Assembly (NCBI RefSeq): GCF_000215995.1
Contig: NC_015680.1
Coordinates: 1,315,160-1,379,159 of the forward strand
Reading direction: 5' to 3'
Length of the DNA stretch: 64,000 nucleotides
From: Pyrococcus yayanosii CH1
GTDB taxonomy: Archaea; Methanobacteriota_B; Thermococci; Thermococcales; Thermococcaceae
Shown in pieces: positions 44,649-55,236 of the stretch. Made by a program: the position numbers and the translations under genes. Positions within the stretch are counted from its first letter, which is position 1, and each line of letters begins with the position of its first letter. Below the pieces are notes generated by a model. The model was not told where the DNA came from and searched no databases. It saw only the letters and a list, made by a program, of their open reading frames with translations.

Positions 44649-45965
44649 ACTTTTTCCAATTCTCCAGATGACAGCTATGACCATCGAGTTCACGTTCGTT
44701 CCCGTGGGCCCCGTGAAGAGCAGGGCTCCAACGACCTTAAGGGCTCTGTATGCGTTGTGTTTCGCTAGAACTTCCTCAATCCGAAGGCCTACCGCCTCCA
44801 GCCGCTTGAGCGTCTCCCAGTCCACAATGCCACCAGCCGCGTCCGTTGGGCCATCCGTCCCGTCGGTGTCGAAGGCAACGACTACAACGCCCTTCAGCCC
44901 CGCGATTTTCCGGGCTATGCTCAAGGCGAGCTCCTGGTTGGGGCCACCCATTCCAGCATCTCCAGTTATCGTGACAGTTGTCTCGCCACCCGCTATCAGG
45001 ACGGCGGGCTTTCTGAAGGGGTCTTCCTCCCAATAGGCCCTCTGGACTATGGCCCCCAAAATAAGGCCCGCGTCCTTGGCCTCTCCCTCCATCGTCGTTG
45101 TGAGAATGTAAGGGTTGAAGCCCAGCTCCCTGGCTTTAGCCGCGACGGCCTCGCAGGCAATTGAGTTGCTTGCTATGAGGAAGTTATGGACATTTGGAAG
45201 GTCTTCCTTCAGGGTCTCCTCGGCCTCTCCCCTCAGCCCCCTCTCTATGTGTGCCTTCACGCTCTCGGGCACCTTGGCCCAGAGGCCGTAGAGCCTTAGG
45301 ACCCTGTGAGCGTCTTCGAAGGTTGTTGGATCCTTCACCGTGGGGCCAGAGGCTATGGCCTCGAGGTCGTCCCCAACAACGTCAGAAATTATCAGGGCCA
45401 CCAGGGTTCCTTTAACCCGCTTTGCAAGCTTGCCTCCCTTTACCTTCGATATGTGCTTCCTGACGGTATTTATCTCGTGTATCCTCGCCCCGCTCTTGAG
45501 GAGAAGGTCGTTCGTTTTCTTGATGTCTTCAAGCGTTATGCCGTCCTCAGGGAGCTCGAAGAGAGCTGAGCCACCTCCGGATATCAACACCAAGAGGATG
45601 TCCTTTGACCCAACGCGCTCAACTAGCCTCAAGCCCTCCTCGGCTCCCCGAATGGAGTTCTCGTCCGGTATCGGATGCCCCGCCTCGATGACCTTGATCC
45701 TCCGCAGAGGCCGCCCGTACCCATATTTTGTTACGGCAATGCCACTCGCTATTCCCTCACCAAGGACATCCTCCACAGCCCTCGCCATCTCGCAGGCCGC
45801 CTTTCCGAAGGCGAGAACGTAAATCCTGCCCCTAACCCCGAAAACCTTTCCCTGGACGATTATCTTCCCATCCTCGATACGCAAAGCCCTCTTTACGGCT
45901 AGGTAAGGATCAGCGGCCCTTATTGCTTCTCTAACGAGAGTTAGGGCGACATCTCGGGGATTCAT
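44640..45965 (-). CDS. gckA: Glycerate 2-kinase (MOFRL family, GckA type)
   Basis: About 441 residues. Two-domain DUF4147/MOFRL structure: the N-terminal part has FGKAACEMARAVEDVLGEG, SGGGSALFELPEDGITL and the C-terminal MOFRL domain ends with AGGETTVTITGDAGMGGPNQ and DTDGTDGPTDAAGGIVD. It phosphorylates D-glycerate to 2-phosphoglycerate with ATP, feeding the modified Embden-Meyerhof and related routes of Thermococcales. The ATG at 45965 has GAGGTGGGG upstream. The upstream RNA ligase ends 11 bases away, so both are in one transcript. Confidence 0.93.
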   Translation of the reverse strand: MNPRDVALTLVREAIRAADPYLAVKRALRIEDGKIIVQGKVFGVRGRIYVLAFGKAACEMARAVEDVLGEGIASGIAVTKYGYGRPLRRIKVIEAGHPIPDENSIRGAEEGLRLVERVGSKDILLVLISGGGSALFELPEDGITLEDIKKTNDLLLKSGARIHEINTVRKHISKVKGGKLAKRVKGTLVALIISDVVGDDLEAIASGPTVKDPTTFEDAHRVLRLYGLWAKVPESVKAHIERGLRGEAEETLKEDLPNVHNFLIASNSIACEAVAAKARELGFNPYILTTTMEGEAKDAGLILGAIVQRAYWEEDPFRKPAVLIAGGETTVTITGDAGMGGPNQELALSIARKIAGLKGVVVVAFDTDGTDGPTDAAGGIVDWETLKRLEAVGLRIEEVLAKHNAYRALKVVGALLFTGPTGTNVNSMVIAVIWRIGKSSH

Positions 45966-45975
45966 CTTCCCCACC

Positions 45976-47115
45976 TCAGTCGACAAAGGCCCTCCCGCCT
46001 ATCAACTCCCTTATCTCTCTCGTGGCCTCGTCATAGGCCCTCTTGAAGGTGATCCTCCACATTCCCCCAACTTCTTCTATGTCCTCTATCTTTATGTTCA
46101 GGCCGAGCCTTTCGAAGTGGGTGACCATCTTATAAGCAGTCTCTATCCTCTTAACCCTGATCCTGAAAACCTCGGCTATCTCATCGCCCTGCTCAACGTC
46201 CCATATCGACTCTACGAAAGGTTCGAGAAGGGCCTTTCCCAAATTCCTCGCTAGTTCCTCAAACCTCTCCCCTTTAATCCTCCTCTCGGCCACGTAGAAG
46301 GCGAGCCTCATTATTCTGCTCATGAAATAGCCGGGGGGAAGCTCGAAGAAGACCTTCGCTCCTATCTTCACGTCATTCACATTGGCAAAGGGCGTTACGT
46401 ACTTGACGACCCTCTTCATGTCGGGGCTCTTCATCACAACCCCTTCCCTTCCTTCCCTACTCAGCCTCTCGATGAGGTCGTAGAGATCCTCTATCCTATC
46501 GACCGTGTAGAGGCCAAAAACCTTGACGTGAGGGATGCCGTACTCCTCCGCAAGCTTTAGCCGCTCCTGGACTGGCAAGCTTTTGCCTGTTCCCTTCTCC
46601 TGGATGTCAAAAAGGAAGAATCTGATATCCTCCTCAACGTAGGGCGGCCCCTCGACGAGGTAGGGGCTCTCGGGCCCAGCCATCTCACCGACGAGGACGA
46701 GGTGTGGATAATCTTTGAAAAACTCCTCTGGCACGAAGTCCAATATCCTCTCCGTCGTGAAGGGGCAGACAAAGCCGCCCCTCGTTATCGCAAGAACTCT
46801 ATCGCTAACTAAGGCGACACGAACGTTATAACCATCCACCTTCTCCTCCACATAAAAGGGCGTTCTCTTGAATATCCTCATCACGCCAGCCCTTAGGCTT
46901 ACTACCCTCTTGATATGTGGGAACCCGAGGATGACGTTGGCCTCGTCGAATACCACCGTCCCCCGCCTAAGGCCCCGCGCAGAATCTTTAAAGCGGAGGT
47001 ACCTTATGCCATCGAACTCCTCCTCAGTTATTCCCCCCTTAGCCTCAAGGACCTCTATCCTATCTTCAGGGAGACCAAGTCTCATGAGGATTTCCTTAAA
47101 GTGCGAACTAACCAT
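45976..47115 (-). CDS. ATP-dependent RNA ligase, Rnl3 family
   Basis: 379 residues, the size known for the circular homodimeric archaeal RNA ligases (for example PAB1020 of P. abyssi, from memory). The nucleotidyltransferase motif I with the Lys to be adenylated is VEEKVDGYNVRVAL; further motifs include RGGFVCPFTTERI, HLVLVGEMAGPES, FFLFDIQEKGTG and EGVVMKSPDMKRVVKYV. A C-terminal helical domain of about 130 residues makes the dimer. It joins 5'-phosphate and 3'-hydroxyl RNA ends, and in archaea forms circular RNAs. Lies upstream of glycerate kinase on the same strand. Confidence 0.92.
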   Translation of the reverse strand: MVSSHFKEILMRLGLPEDRIEVLEAKGGITEEEFDGIRYLRFKDSARGLRRGTVVFDEANVILGFPHIKRVVSLRAGVMRIFKRTPFYVEEKVDGYNVRVALVSDRVLAITRGGFVCPFTTERILDFVPEEFFKDYPHLVLVGEMAGPESPYLVEGPPYVEEDIRFFLFDIQEKGTGKSLPVQERLKLAEEYGIPHVKVFGLYTVDRIEDLYDLIERLSREGREGVVMKSPDMKRVVKYVTPFANVNDVKIGAKVFFELPPGYFMSRIMRLAFYVAERRIKGERFEELARNLGKALLEPFVESIWDVEQGDEIAEVFRIRVKRIETAYKMVTHFERLGLNIKIEDIEEVGGMWRITFKRAYDEATREIRELIGGRAFVD

Positions 47116-47200
47116 GCTTCCACCCTAACTAGTTTGAACCTAGGAGTTAATAATGGTTTGGCCAGAGAAAGTATTTAACGCACAGAACAGAGGCACTAAC

Positions 47201-47944
47201 ATGCTAAGACCAATTCCAAAAGATGACTTTGTCAGGAGGTTCAGACTCAAAGCGAGCCTCAGAGCTCTGGAAAGGGTTAGAAAGACCATAGGAGAGAGAG
47301 CCTATCAGAGGCTTAGGGATCTCGTTGTCTTTAGGCTTGAAGGCAGGGAATTCGAGATAGATAAAGTGGGCGAAAAGATCGTTGTAGCCTACTCCGGTGG
47401 AAGCGACAGTACCGCTACTCTAAAAATACTGAGGTGGGCTGGTTTTGAGGTAATCCCCGTTATGGCAAGGCTTCCTCAGCTCAGGGAGCCGGTAGTTTTG
47501 AAGGCAACGATGGAAGGAGCAATTCTTGTTGATGTTCCGGGCTACATGGAGGAGATGAAGAGGCTTATAGAGAAGAGGGCCCCCATATGCGGAAGGTGCC
47601 ATTCAATGGTCATGAAAGCCGTCGAGAGTTACGCGCTGGATAACGGCATAAAGATAGTGGCCAGCGGAGACCTGTTGAGCTTCGGGAGTGCCTCCATCTA
47701 CGAAAAAGGCTCCATTATCGTTCTGAACCTCCCAGCGTTCTTGACCCTCACGAAGGCTGAGGCAATAAAGATCCTCGGGCGGAAGTACGCACTCGGCTTC
47801 GGATGCCCACTCTGGAGATCGGCCACGAAGAGAGCCCCAATACTGAAGAGATTCGGCATCCAGAGGATTTTGAGGGAGCTAAGGGCGGGAGCCCTTACGG
47901 AGGATATGGCCAAAGTTCTCATAATGGACGTTCTAAGGGCTTAA
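47201..47944 (+). CDS. PP-loop ATP pyrophosphatase-like protein with CxxC
   Basis: About 247 residues from the ATG at 47201, downstream of AGTATTTAACG (about 47169), a likely TATA box, with GAGG before it; an earlier ATG at 47153 would be upstream of the transcript start. The PP-loop motif is VVAYSGGSDSTATL near residue 65, where ATP adenylates a substrate. CGRCH around residue 130 gives a Cys pair. The C-terminal part resembles tRNA-thiolation or asparagine-synthase-like PP-loop proteins. A sulfur-transfer or tRNA-modifying role is plausible but unproven. Its stop overlaps the convergent MBL gene by four bases. Confidence 0.8.
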   Translation: MLRPIPKDDFVRRFRLKASLRALERVRKTIGERAYQRLRDLVVFRLEGREFEIDKVGEKIVVAYSGGSDSTATLKILRWAGFEVIPVMARLPQLREPVVLKATMEGAILVDVPGYMEEMKRLIEKRAPICGRCHSMVMKAVESYALDNGIKIVASGDLLSFGSASIYEKGSIIVLNLPAFLTLTKAEAIKILGRKYALGFGCPLWRSATKRAPILKRFGIQRILRELRAGALTEDMAKVLIMDVLRA

Positions 47945-48753
47945 ACGAAGCGGGCAGGCCTGAGCGTCCTTACGGTTATCTCCTTTCCTATGGTTACCCG
48001 GAAGCCCTCCTTAGCAACGTAGGTCTTCACGCCAGTAACTGTCTCTATGAATTTTGCCTCCTTGTAGGGGTTAGCGAAATGCATCTTCATGCCAGCGTGG
48101 GTCATGAGTAGGATCTCGGGCTTCTCCTTCATGTCCTTGAGCATGTAAACTATATCCTCGGTGCAGAGGTGGTATGGAATCCTCATGTCCCTCGGCCTCG
48201 TGACGGCAGCTATAAGAACCCTAGCGCCCGAGTGCCACTTCTTGAGCTCGTCGAAGTACTGGGTATCCGGGATGTAGGATACGTCACCGAACCGGGTCTT
48301 CAGGCGAAAGCCGATCGTCGTTGGATCACTATGGATGGAGGGCGTTATTATCATCTCATCCTCGCCGATACGAAACCTATCGCCGGGGTTGGGGGCGTGA
48401 ACCTCTTCGAGAGCGTCAAGATGGTATTTGCTCACGGCAGGTGTATGGTCCTCGTCCCCGTAGACTACGCTCCTCGACCCTATCAGGACACCCCTCTTCT
48501 TCGTCACCCCCATTGTCATGCCCTCAACCATAACCTCAGCGTCGTTGCAGTGGTCCGTGTGCCTGTGGGATATGAACAGCACGTCTATTTTTCTGGGATC
48601 TATCTTATAGCGCCAAGCCCTCACGAGAGCCCCGGGCCCGGGATCCACGTATATGTTCTTGCTGGTCCTGATGAAGAAACCTCCCGTCGCCCTCGCTTGC
48701 GTTATCGTAACGAACCTGCCTCCCCCACCACCGAGGAAAGTTATCTCTATCAA
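47941..48753 (-). CDS. Metallo-beta-lactamase fold hydrolase
   Basis: 270 residues. The zinc motif appears as FISHRHTDHCNDAEVM (His-x-His-x-Asp-His). Later parts include SIHSDPTTIGFRL and LMTHAGMKMHFANPYKEAKF, which give the remaining His and Asp ligands. There is no beta-CASP domain, so a role as RNA nuclease of the CPSF type is unlikely; a small-molecule or nucleotide hydrolase is more probable. The gene is divergent to polB, and the two start about 100 bases apart. Confidence 0.85.
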   Translation of the reverse strand: MIEITFLGGGGGRFVTITQARATGGFFIRTSKNIYVDPGPGALVRAWRYKIDPRKIDVLFISHRHTDHCNDAEVMVEGMTMGVTKKRGVLIGSRSVVYGDEDHTPAVSKYHLDALEEVHAPNPGDRFRIGEDEMIITPSIHSDPTTIGFRLKTRFGDVSYIPDTQYFDELKKWHSGARVLIAAVTRPRDMRIPYHLCTEDIVYMLKDMKEKPEILLMTHAGMKMHFANPYKEAKFIETVTGVKTYVAKEGFRVTIGKEITVRTLRPARFV

Positions 48754-48787
48754 TTCAACACCTCCCCGCCTTTTTCCAATGGCCGGA

Positions 48788-48795
48788 TATATAAA
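48788..48795 (+). promoter_or_regulatory. TATA box of polB
   Basis: TATATAAA lies about 60 bases before the polB start, inside the divergent spacer with the MBL gene. A transcript start near 48820 would leave a leader of about 30 bases with GGGGGAG before the ATG. Confidence 0.6.
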
Positions 48796-48853
48796 GGTTG
48801 GGAGCGGGCAAAGGTTAATTTAGGAAGGGGCATTAGGTAAAGGGGGAGTCCCC

Positions 48854-51800
48854 ATGATACTTGACGCTGACTACATAACCGAAAACGGAAAACCCGTTGT
48901 GAGGATTTTCAAGAAGGAAAACGGCGAGTTCAAGGTAGAATACGACCGCTCTTTTAGGCCCTACATCTACGCCCTTCTGAGGGACGACTCCGCCATAGAG
49001 GATATCAAAAAAATCACGGCGGAGAGGCACGGAAAAGTCGTGAGGGTCGTGGAAGCCGAGAAGGTAAGGAAGAAGTTCCTCGGCCGCCCCATCGAGGTCT
49101 GGAAGCTTTACTTCGAGCATCCTCAGGACGTTCCGGCGATAAGGGAGAAGATAAGGGAGCATCCTGCCGTTATCGACATCTTTGAGTACGACATACCTTT
49201 CGCCAAGCGCTACCTCATCGACAAAGGGCTCATACCGATGGAAGGAAACGAAGAGCTGAAGCTTTTGGCCTTCGACATCGAGACACTCTATCACGAGGGG
49301 GACGAGTTCGGGAGCGGCCCGATAATAATGATCAGTTACGCGGACGAGAAAGGTGCCAAGGTGATAACTTGGAAGGGGGTTGACCTTCCCTACGTCGAGG
49401 TCGTCTCGAGCGAGAGGGAGATGATAAAGAGGTTCCTCCGCGTGATAAGGGAAAAGGACCCCGACGTCATTATAACGTACAATGGCGATAACTTTGACTT
49501 TCCCTACCTCCTGAAGAGAGCAGAAAAGCTCGGGATGAAGCTTCCAATCGGCAGGGACGGTAGCGAGCCCAAGATGCAGAGGATGGGAGACGGGTTCGCC
49601 GTTGAGGTGAAGGGGAGGATACACTTCGACATATATCCCGTCATCAGGAGAACGATAAATCTACCAACTTACACACTCGAGGCCGTTTACGAGGCGGTCT
49701 TTGGAAGGCCTAAGGAGAAAGTCTATCCCAATGAGATAGCGAGGGCATGGGAAAACTGTAAAGGCTTAGAAAGGGTCGCCAAATACTCCATGGAAGATGC
49801 CAAGGTAACCTACGAGCTCGGGAGGGAGTTCTTCCCTATGGAGGCCCAGCTGGCAAGGCTCGTAGGTCAGCCTGTCTGGGATGTCTCCCGCTCCTCGACA
49901 GGCAACCTCGTCGAGTGGTTCCTCCTGAGAAAAGCGTATGAAAGGAACGAGCTGGCACCAAACAGGCCGGATGAGAGGGAATACGAGAGGAGGCTGAGGG
50001 AGAGCTACGAAGGTGGCTATGTGAAGGAGCCAGAAAAGGGGTTGTGGGAGGGGATAATTTACCTGGATTTTAGGAGTCTATATCCATCCATCATAATAAC
50101 CCACAACATATCTCCGGACACACTGAACAAGGAGGGATGCAATAGCTACGATGTTGCCCCTAAGGTTGGGCACCGCTTCTGTAAGGACTTCCCTGGTTTC
50201 ATACCCAGCCTCCTTGGACAACTGCTGGATGAAAGGCAGAAGATTAAGCGCAAGATGAAAGCCACGATAGACCCAATAGAGAGGAAGCTCCTCGATTACA
50301 GGCAGCGGGCCATCAAGATACTCGCCAACAGCCTGCTTCCAGATGAATTTATCCCCATACTCGAAAACGGTAAACTCAAACTGGTTCGCATAGGGGAATT
50401 TGTTGATTCACTAATGGAGACCAATTCGGAGTTGGTGAATAGGAACGGCGACACAGAAGTTCTTGAAGTTGAGGGAATCAAAGCCTTATCCTTTGACAGA
50501 GTGTCAAAGAAAGCACGCACGATGCCCGTAAAGGCGGTGATTAGGCACAGCTATTCCGGGGACGTTTACGAAGTAGTACTCAGCTCAGGGAGGAGGATAC
50601 GGGTAACAGGAGGTCACAGCCTTTTCGCGTACAGGAACGGTGAACTCGTGGAGATAACCGGTGGAGAAGTTAAACCCGGGGATCTTCTGGCGGTGCCGAA
50701 GAGAGTAAACCTCCCCGAAAGGAAAGAACGGCTAAACATAGTTGAACTGCTCCTTGAACTTCCGGAAGAGGAAACAAAGGACATCGTCATGACGATTCCT
50801 GTGAAAGGCAGAAAGAACTTCTTCAAGGGAATGCTGAGAACCCTCCGCTGGATTTTTGGGGAAGAAAAAAGGCTAAGGACAGCCAGACGCTACCTGGAGC
50901 ACCTTGAAAGGCTTGGCTACGTGAAGCTTAGGAAAATCGGCTACGAGGTCATTGATGAAGAGGGACTCGAAAGTTACAAGAAACTGTATGAAAAGCTCGT
51001 CCAAACGGTTCGCTACAACGGCAACAGGAGGGAATACATAGTTGATTTCAACGCCATCCGCGACGTTATCCACACGATGCCCGAGGAGGAGCTTAAGGAG
51101 TGGCTGATTGGAACCAGAAACGGGTTCAGGATGAGACCGTTCATAGATGTTAACAGGGACTTTGCGAAGCTCCTCGGCTATTACGTGAGCGAGGGTTATG
51201 CCAGAAAGCAGAGAAACAAGAAGAACGGATGGAGCTACTCGGTTAAGCTTTACAACGAAGACGGGAGCGTTCTCGATGACATAGAAAGGCTGGCATCGAA
51301 ATTCTTTGGAAGGACGAGGCGTGGAAAGAACTACGTTGAGATTCCGAGGAAGATGGCTTACGTAATATTCAAGGGACTCTGCGGTGTTTTGGCCGAGAAC
51401 AAAAGAGTCCCGGATGTTATTTTCACCTCCCCCAAAAACGTACGCTGGGCCTTCCTTGAGGGCTACTTTATCGGCGACGGCGACGTTCACTTGGGCAAGA
51501 GGGTTCGGCTCTCCACTAAGAGCGAGCTTTTGGTAAATGGCCTCGTCCTGCTCCTCAACTCGCTTGGCGTCTCCGCCATAAAGATCCGCCACGATAGTGG
51601 GGTTTACAGGGTCTACGTGAACGAGGAACTGCCGTTTGTAGAATATCGGAAGAAAAAGAACGCCTACTATTCTCACGTTATCCCCAAGGAAATACTCAAA
51701 GAAACCTTCGGAAAGGTCTTCCAGAAAAATATGAGCCATGAAAAGTTCAGGGAGCTGGTTGAGAGCGGGAAGCTTGACGAAGAGAGGGCCAAGAGAATAG

Positions 51801-52795
51801 AGTGGCTTCTTGATGGGGACATAGTTCTTGACAGAGTTGTTGATGTTAAAAGGGAACGCTATGATGGCTACGTCTACGACCTGAGTGTTGAAGGTGATGA
51901 GAACTTCCTGGCCGGCTTTGGGCTCCTCTACGCCCACAACAGCTATTATGGCTATTATGGTTATGCGAAGGCCAGGTGGTACTGCAAGGAGTGCGCCGAG
52001 AGCGTTACCGCATGGGGGAGAGAGTACATCGAGCTGGTTAGTAGAGAGCTTGAGAAGAGGGGCTTTAAAGTCCTCTACATAGACACCGACGGGCTCTACG
52101 CCACAATACCGGGAAGCAGGGAATGGGACAAGATAAAGGAGAGAGCCTTAGAATTTGTGAAGTACATAAACGCCAGGCTCCCAGGCCTATTGGAGCTCGA
52201 ATACGAGGGCTTCTACAAGAGGGGATTCTTTGTTACGAAGAAGAAGTACGCCCTGATAGATGAAGAAGGAAAAATAATAACGAGGGGTTTGGAAATAGTT
52301 AGGAGGGATTGGAGCGAGATAGCGAAAGAAACTCAAGCGAGGGTTCTTGAGGCAATACTGAAGGAAGGTAACCTAGAAAAGGCCGTGAAAATCGTTAAAG
52401 AGGTTACAGAAAAGCTTAGCAAGTACGAAGTTCCCCCGGAAAAGCTGGTTATCTACGAGCAGATAACCCGCGACCTGAAAGATTACAAGGCAGTGGGCCC
52501 GCACGTTGCCGTGGCAAAGAGACTCGCAGCCAGAGGCATAAAGGTAAGGCCCGGCATGGTCATAGGTTACCTCGTCCTGAGGGGGGATGGACCAATAAGT
52601 AGGAGGGCAATCCCCGCGGAGGAGTTTGATCCAAGCAGGCACAAGTACGATGCAGAATACTACATAGAGAACCAGGTTCTCCCAGCTGTCCTGAGAATTC
52701 TCGAGGCATTTGGGTACCGAAAGGAGGATTTGCGCTACCAGAAGACGAGGCAGGCAGGCTTAGATGCTTGGCTGAAAAGGAAAGCATCACTTTGA
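48854..52795 (+). CDS. polB: Family B DNA polymerase with one intein
   Basis: 1313 residues; without the 537-residue intein the polymerase has 776, as other Thermococcales PolB enzymes. The 3'-5' exonuclease motifs are [10 protein letters not shown] (Asp141, Glu143), [11 protein letters not shown] and [11 protein letters not shown]. Polymerase motifs are [14 protein letters not shown] (A), [10 protein letters not shown] joined to SYYGYYGYA (B, interrupted by the intein) and [13 protein letters not shown] (C). It replicates and proofreads DNA and recognises template uracil ahead of the fork, as known for the family. The intein sits in motif B, so no active polymerase exists until splicing. GGGGGAG precedes the ATG. 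Confidence 0.97.
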   Translation: MILDADYITENGKPVVRIFKKENGEFKVEYDRSFRPYIYALLRDDSAIEDIKKITAERHGKVVRVVEAEKVRKKFLGRPIEVWKLYFEHPQDVPAIREKIREHPAVIDIFEYDIPFAKRYLIDKGLIPMEGNEELKLLAFDIETLYHEGDEFGSGPIIMISYADEKGAKVITWKGVDLPYVEVVSSEREMIKRFLRVIREKDPDVIITYNGDNFDFPYLLKRAEKLGMKLPIGRDGSEPKMQRMGDGFAVEVKGRIHFDIYPVIRRTINLPTYTLEAVYEAVFGRPKEKVYPNEIARAWENCKGLERVAKYSMEDAKVTYELGREFFPMEAQLARLVGQPVWDVSRSSTGNLVEWFLLRKAYERNELAPNRPDEREYERRLRESYEGGYVKEPEKGLWEGIIYLDFRSLYPSIIITHNISPDTLNKEGCNSYDVAPKVGHRFCKDFPGFIPSLLGQLLDERQKIKRKMKATIDPIERKLLDYRQRAIKILANSLLPDEFIPILENGKLKLVRIGEFVDSLMETNSELVNRNGDTEVLEVEGIKALSFDRVSKKARTMPVKAVIRHSYSGDVYEVVLSSGRRIRVTGGHSLFAYRNGELVEITGGEVKPGDLLAVPKRVNLPERKERLNIVELLLELPEEETKDIVMTIPVKGRKNFFKGMLRTLRWIFGEEKRLRTARRYLEHLERLGYVKLRKIGYEVIDEEGLESYKKLYEKLVQTVRYNGNRREYIVDFNAIRDVIHTMPEEELKEWLIGTRNGFRMRPFIDVNRDFAKLLGYYVSEGYARKQRNKKNGWSYSVKLYNEDGSVLDDIERLASKFFGRTRRGKNYVEIPRKMAYVIFKGLCGVLAENKRVPDVIFTSPKNVRWAFLEGYFIGDGDVHLGKRVRLSTKSELLVNGLVLLLNSLGVSAIKIRHDSGVYRVYVNEELPFVEYRKKKNAYYSHVIPKEILKETFGKVFQKNMSHEKFRELVESGKLDEERAKRIEWLLDGDIVLDRVVDVKRERYDGYVYDLSVEGDENFLAGFGLLYAHNSYYGYYGYAKARWYCKECAESVTAWGREYIELVSRELEKRGFKVLYIDTDGLYATIPGSREWDKIKERALEFVKYINARLPGLLELEYEGFYKRGFFVTKKKYALIDEEGKIITRGLEIVRRDWSEIAKETQARVLEAILKEGNLEKAVKIVKEVTEKLSKYEVPPEKLVIYEQITRDLKDYKAVGPHVAVAKRLAARGIKVRPGMVIGYLVLRGDGPISRRAIPAEEFDPSRHKYDAEYYIENQVLPAVLRILEAFGYRKEDLRYQKTRQAGLDAWLKRKASL
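50330..51940 (+). other. Intein in PolB motif B with LAGLIDADG homing endonuclease
   Basis: 537 codons from Ser493 to Asn1029 of the precursor. It begins [15 protein letters not shown] (Ser nucleophile, block A), has block [15 protein letters not shown], the endonuclease motifs [11 protein letters not shown] and [11 protein letters not shown], and ends LLYAHN followed by extein Ser in SYYGYYGYA. All splicing residues are present. The length and insertion site equal those I remember for the PI-PspI intein of Pyrococcus sp. GB-D. The endonuclease would cut intein-less alleles and favour homing. Confidence 0.95.
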
Positions 52796-53479
52796 AATTA
52801 TCTCCAGCACTTCCAGAATGCCTTCCACACTCGATACTTCAAAACCCCTCTCGTGAATCCTCCTTACCTTTTTGGCCTCTGGATTTATCCAGACGGCCCA
52901 CATGCCCGCCTTCAAAGCTCCTTCAAAGTCCTCGGCATACGTGTCCCCTATATGGATGGCCTCCCTAGGTTTCACGTTAAATGCCTTCAGCGGCTTCTCG
53001 AACATCTCAACCATCGGCTTGTAAGCAGAAACCTCGTCCGCAAAGAAAGTCCTATCTATGAACTCCATCAGGCCGAAGCGCTCCAACAAGAGGCGCGTGT
53101 AGGAGCCAGGCCAGAACATGACGTTCCCGAGCACGACAACCTTGAGGCCTCTCCCCTTGACGCCCTCCAGCGCCTCCCTAGCACCCGACAGGACGATACT
53201 TTCAACGCTCAGCACGGCCCTAGCCGCGGCCCTTTTTACTAGCTCGACGTCTACCCCGAGGAGCTCCGCGAGAATCTCCTGGCTCTCCTCCAATGTCCTC
53301 TTTGGATTGCCCCCTTCCCGAGCCCTCAGGACTTTTATCCTATTTCTAGCCTCCATAACGGCCTCAACGACATCAACGACGCATTTACCTGCTACCTTAG
53401 CTAGCTCGAAGGAGAACTCTTCCAACATTGCATTGAGGTCGAGAAGTGTATTCCAGACGTCGAAGGATACGAGCTTCAT
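52787..53479 (-). CDS. HAD-superfamily hydrolase
   Basis: 230 residues. Motif [12 protein letters not shown] holds the nucleophilic Asp; the second Asp of the usual DxD is replaced by Trp, with Asn following, as seen in some haloacid dehalogenase-like members. Motif II VVLGNV, motif III with Lys in [17 protein letters not shown] and motif [16 protein letters not shown] are present, with a helical cap between motifs I and II. A phosphatase or dehalogenase role for an unknown substrate is expected. Its stop overlaps the polB end by nine bases convergently. Confidence 0.88.
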   Translation of the reverse strand: MKLVSFDVWNTLLDLNAMLEEFSFELAKVAGKCVVDVVEAVMEARNRIKVLRAREGGNPKRTLEESQEILAELLGVDVELVKRAAARAVLSVESIVLSGAREALEGVKGRGLKVVVLGNVMFWPGSYTRLLLERFGLMEFIDRTFFADEVSAYKPMVEMFEKPLKAFNVKPREAIHIGDTYAEDFEGALKAGMWAVWINPEAKKVRRIHERGFEVSSVEGILEVLEIISK

Positions 53480-53496
53480 CCCACCACCCCCGACTT

Positions 53497-54012
53497 CTAG
53501 CCAGTTTTCATATGGGCCATTCTCAAGGCCAGCTCAACGGCCTCTTCCGGGTCATCGGTCACGTAAACCCTCACATTCCTCTTGTGGTCGAAGTAACCGT
53601 CAGACGCAAGCCTCGCCAAGAGGTCGCTCCTGTACCCTGTCCCCGTGAGAACTACGACAGGAACGCCAAGGTTGTAGGCCATAAGAGCCTCTATCATCGT
53701 ACCAACGCCACCACCCAACACCACAAGGACATCTGCCGAGTTCACGAGAACGGCGCTCCTCTCAACAGGATCCATTCCCGTCCTCACCCGAATGGCGTTG
53801 AACTCATTCCCTTTATCCCTGAAGGGGAGTATCCCGACAACTGTGCCTCCTCTCTTCGAGAACTCCTCGCTCACAACCTTCATTATCCCTCCTCTGCCAC
53901 CCGTCAACAGAACGACATCTGTTGGCAGGGCCCTTGCAAAGGCTCTCGCCTTTCTCTCGGCCTCTGGAAGGAGTTTCTCATCACTCGAACCCGCTATCGC
54001 CACCTGAATCAT
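53497..54012 (-). CDS. TIGR00725/SLOG-fold nucleotide-binding protein
   Basis: 171 residues, a single Rossmann-like domain. [20 protein letters not shown] and the later [19 protein letters not shown] correspond to the glycine-rich phosphate-binding loop and the GGxGTxxE motif of the LOG/SLOG group. Relatives cleave nucleoside monophosphates from ribose or bind nucleotide signals. The exact reaction cannot be named. It overlaps the end of the site-2 protease gene upstream by four bases (same strand), so they are cotranscribed. Confidence 0.8.
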   Translation of the reverse strand: MIQVAIAGSSDEKLLPEAERKARAFARALPTDVVLLTGGRGGIMKVVSEEFSKRGGTVVGILPFRDKGNEFNAIRVRTGMDPVERSAVLVNSADVLVVLGGGVGTMIEALMAYNLGVPVVVLTGTGYRSDLLARLASDGYFDHKRNVRVYVTDDPEEAVELALRMAHMKTG

Positions 54013-55139
54013 CCCAGCAACCCCCTCAGTGCGGGAATAAGATTTATGGCAAGCAGAAGCACGCCAACGGCCATTATCGAATACCTGAGGAGTCTCGCTA
54101 CGGTGCGCGGCAGGAGGGCCTTAAGGATATCATCAACCATCCTACCGCCGTCGAGCGGGATAATTGGGAAGAGGTTCATTAGGCCTATGCCAAAGTTAAG
54201 GAGGTATATCCAGTAGAAAGCCGAGAACAGAGCTATGAGAATACTGTCGAACCCTATCTTCGACCGCACATGCTGGGCAGGGTATATCCCTATATACCCT
54301 TTTCCAGGCTTCTCGGGGTGCTCCCCCAAGGTTATCCGCAAATCGAGCCGCTCCCCATTCCTTAGAACCGTCAGCTCGAGGGTTTGACCGGGCCTCGTCG
54401 AGTTCATGAACTCGAAGAACTCCTCTATTCGTTCCATCGAGTGACCGTTTATCGCCACGATGACGTCCCCCTTTTGAAGGACGCCGTCGGCCGGTGAAGA
54501 CGCCACAACTCCCTGGACCTCGACGCCAGTGGGGATGAAGGCGAGGGCCACGGCGTTCATAAGCAAAGCCGCGAGGAAGGCGACAAGGATATTTGCCATC
54601 GAACCGGCTGCGTAAACGCGAAGCTTGCTCCCGAGGGGAGCCTTGTTAAGGGCCTCCTCATCAGGTTCAACGAAGGCTCCCGGAATCACGAAGAGCAGAA
54701 TGAAACCGACCGACTTAAGCCGTAGTCCTTCAGCCCTCGCCACAAAGCCATGGCTTAGCTCGTGGACAACCATCACAACGGCCAGCGCTATGAGGCCATA
54801 CCACAAGGGAATCGTGACGCCCGGGATTACGGGAACGACACCAGGCATTGCCTCAGCCTTGGGCCTCAGGATCTTTATGGCCAGCGTCAGCAGGGTGTAG
54901 AAGACGTATATCATGCCCACGAAGCCGACGACAACGCCCAGAGTCCCATAAGCCTTCCAGAAGCGAGCGTGGGATGTTCCCACTCTATCTATAAAGTCCA
55001 AGAAGCGCCTCGTCCTCCAGATGAGCTGAAATGGGGCAACCTCGATGCTCTCCCACTCCCGACCCCCGAGAGCGTAGAGGAGGTATACAATCGCCCAGAA
55101 GCCGATGATTAGTCCGAGTATCATGATGACAGTTGCCAA
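54009..55139 (-). CDS. Site-2 protease-type M50 metalloprotease with PDZ domain
   Basis: 376 residues. Several membrane helices surround the zinc site VMVVHELSHGFVARAEG (HExxH) and the third ligand region NLFPIIPLDGGRMVDD. Between them is a PDZ domain (VVASSPADGVLQKGDVIVAI). The N-terminus has two further helices. Such enzymes cut membrane-embedded regulators after another protease has trimmed them. The physiological substrate here is not known. The start at 55139 has GGTGA within the upstream CCTCACC; no other start is better. Confidence 0.92.
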   Translation of the reverse strand: MATVIMILGLIIGFWAIVYLLYALGGREWESIEVAPFQLIWRTRRFLDFIDRVGTSHARFWKAYGTLGVVVGFVGMIYVFYTLLTLAIKILRPKAEAMPGVVPVIPGVTIPLWYGLIALAVVMVVHELSHGFVARAEGLRLKSVGFILLFVIPGAFVEPDEEALNKAPLGSKLRVYAAGSMANILVAFLAALLMNAVALAFIPTGVEVQGVVASSPADGVLQKGDVIVAINGHSMERIEEFFEFMNSTRPGQTLELTVLRNGERLDLRITLGEHPEKPGKGYIGIYPAQHVRSKIGFDSILIALFSAFYWIYLLNFGIGLMNLFPIIPLDGGRMVDDILKALLPRTVARLLRYSIMAVGVLLLAINLIPALRGLLG

Positions 55140-55236
55140 TCACCTCACCGGGGGTAGGATGAGTGAACCCAGCTTAAAAACCTAGTGCCCCAAAGCCCTT
55201 TAAGGCCTTAATCCTCAGGGGCCAAGGGGGGCGAGG

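Noticed and set aside
48833-49624. 263-codon antisense frame at the polB exonuclease domain
   Set aside because: Shadow of the polB frame, rich in Pro/Leu/Val with no motif.
50873-51937. 354-codon antisense frame in the polB intein
   Set aside because: Opposite strand has all intein motifs; the antisense product shows no recognisable fold or start signal.
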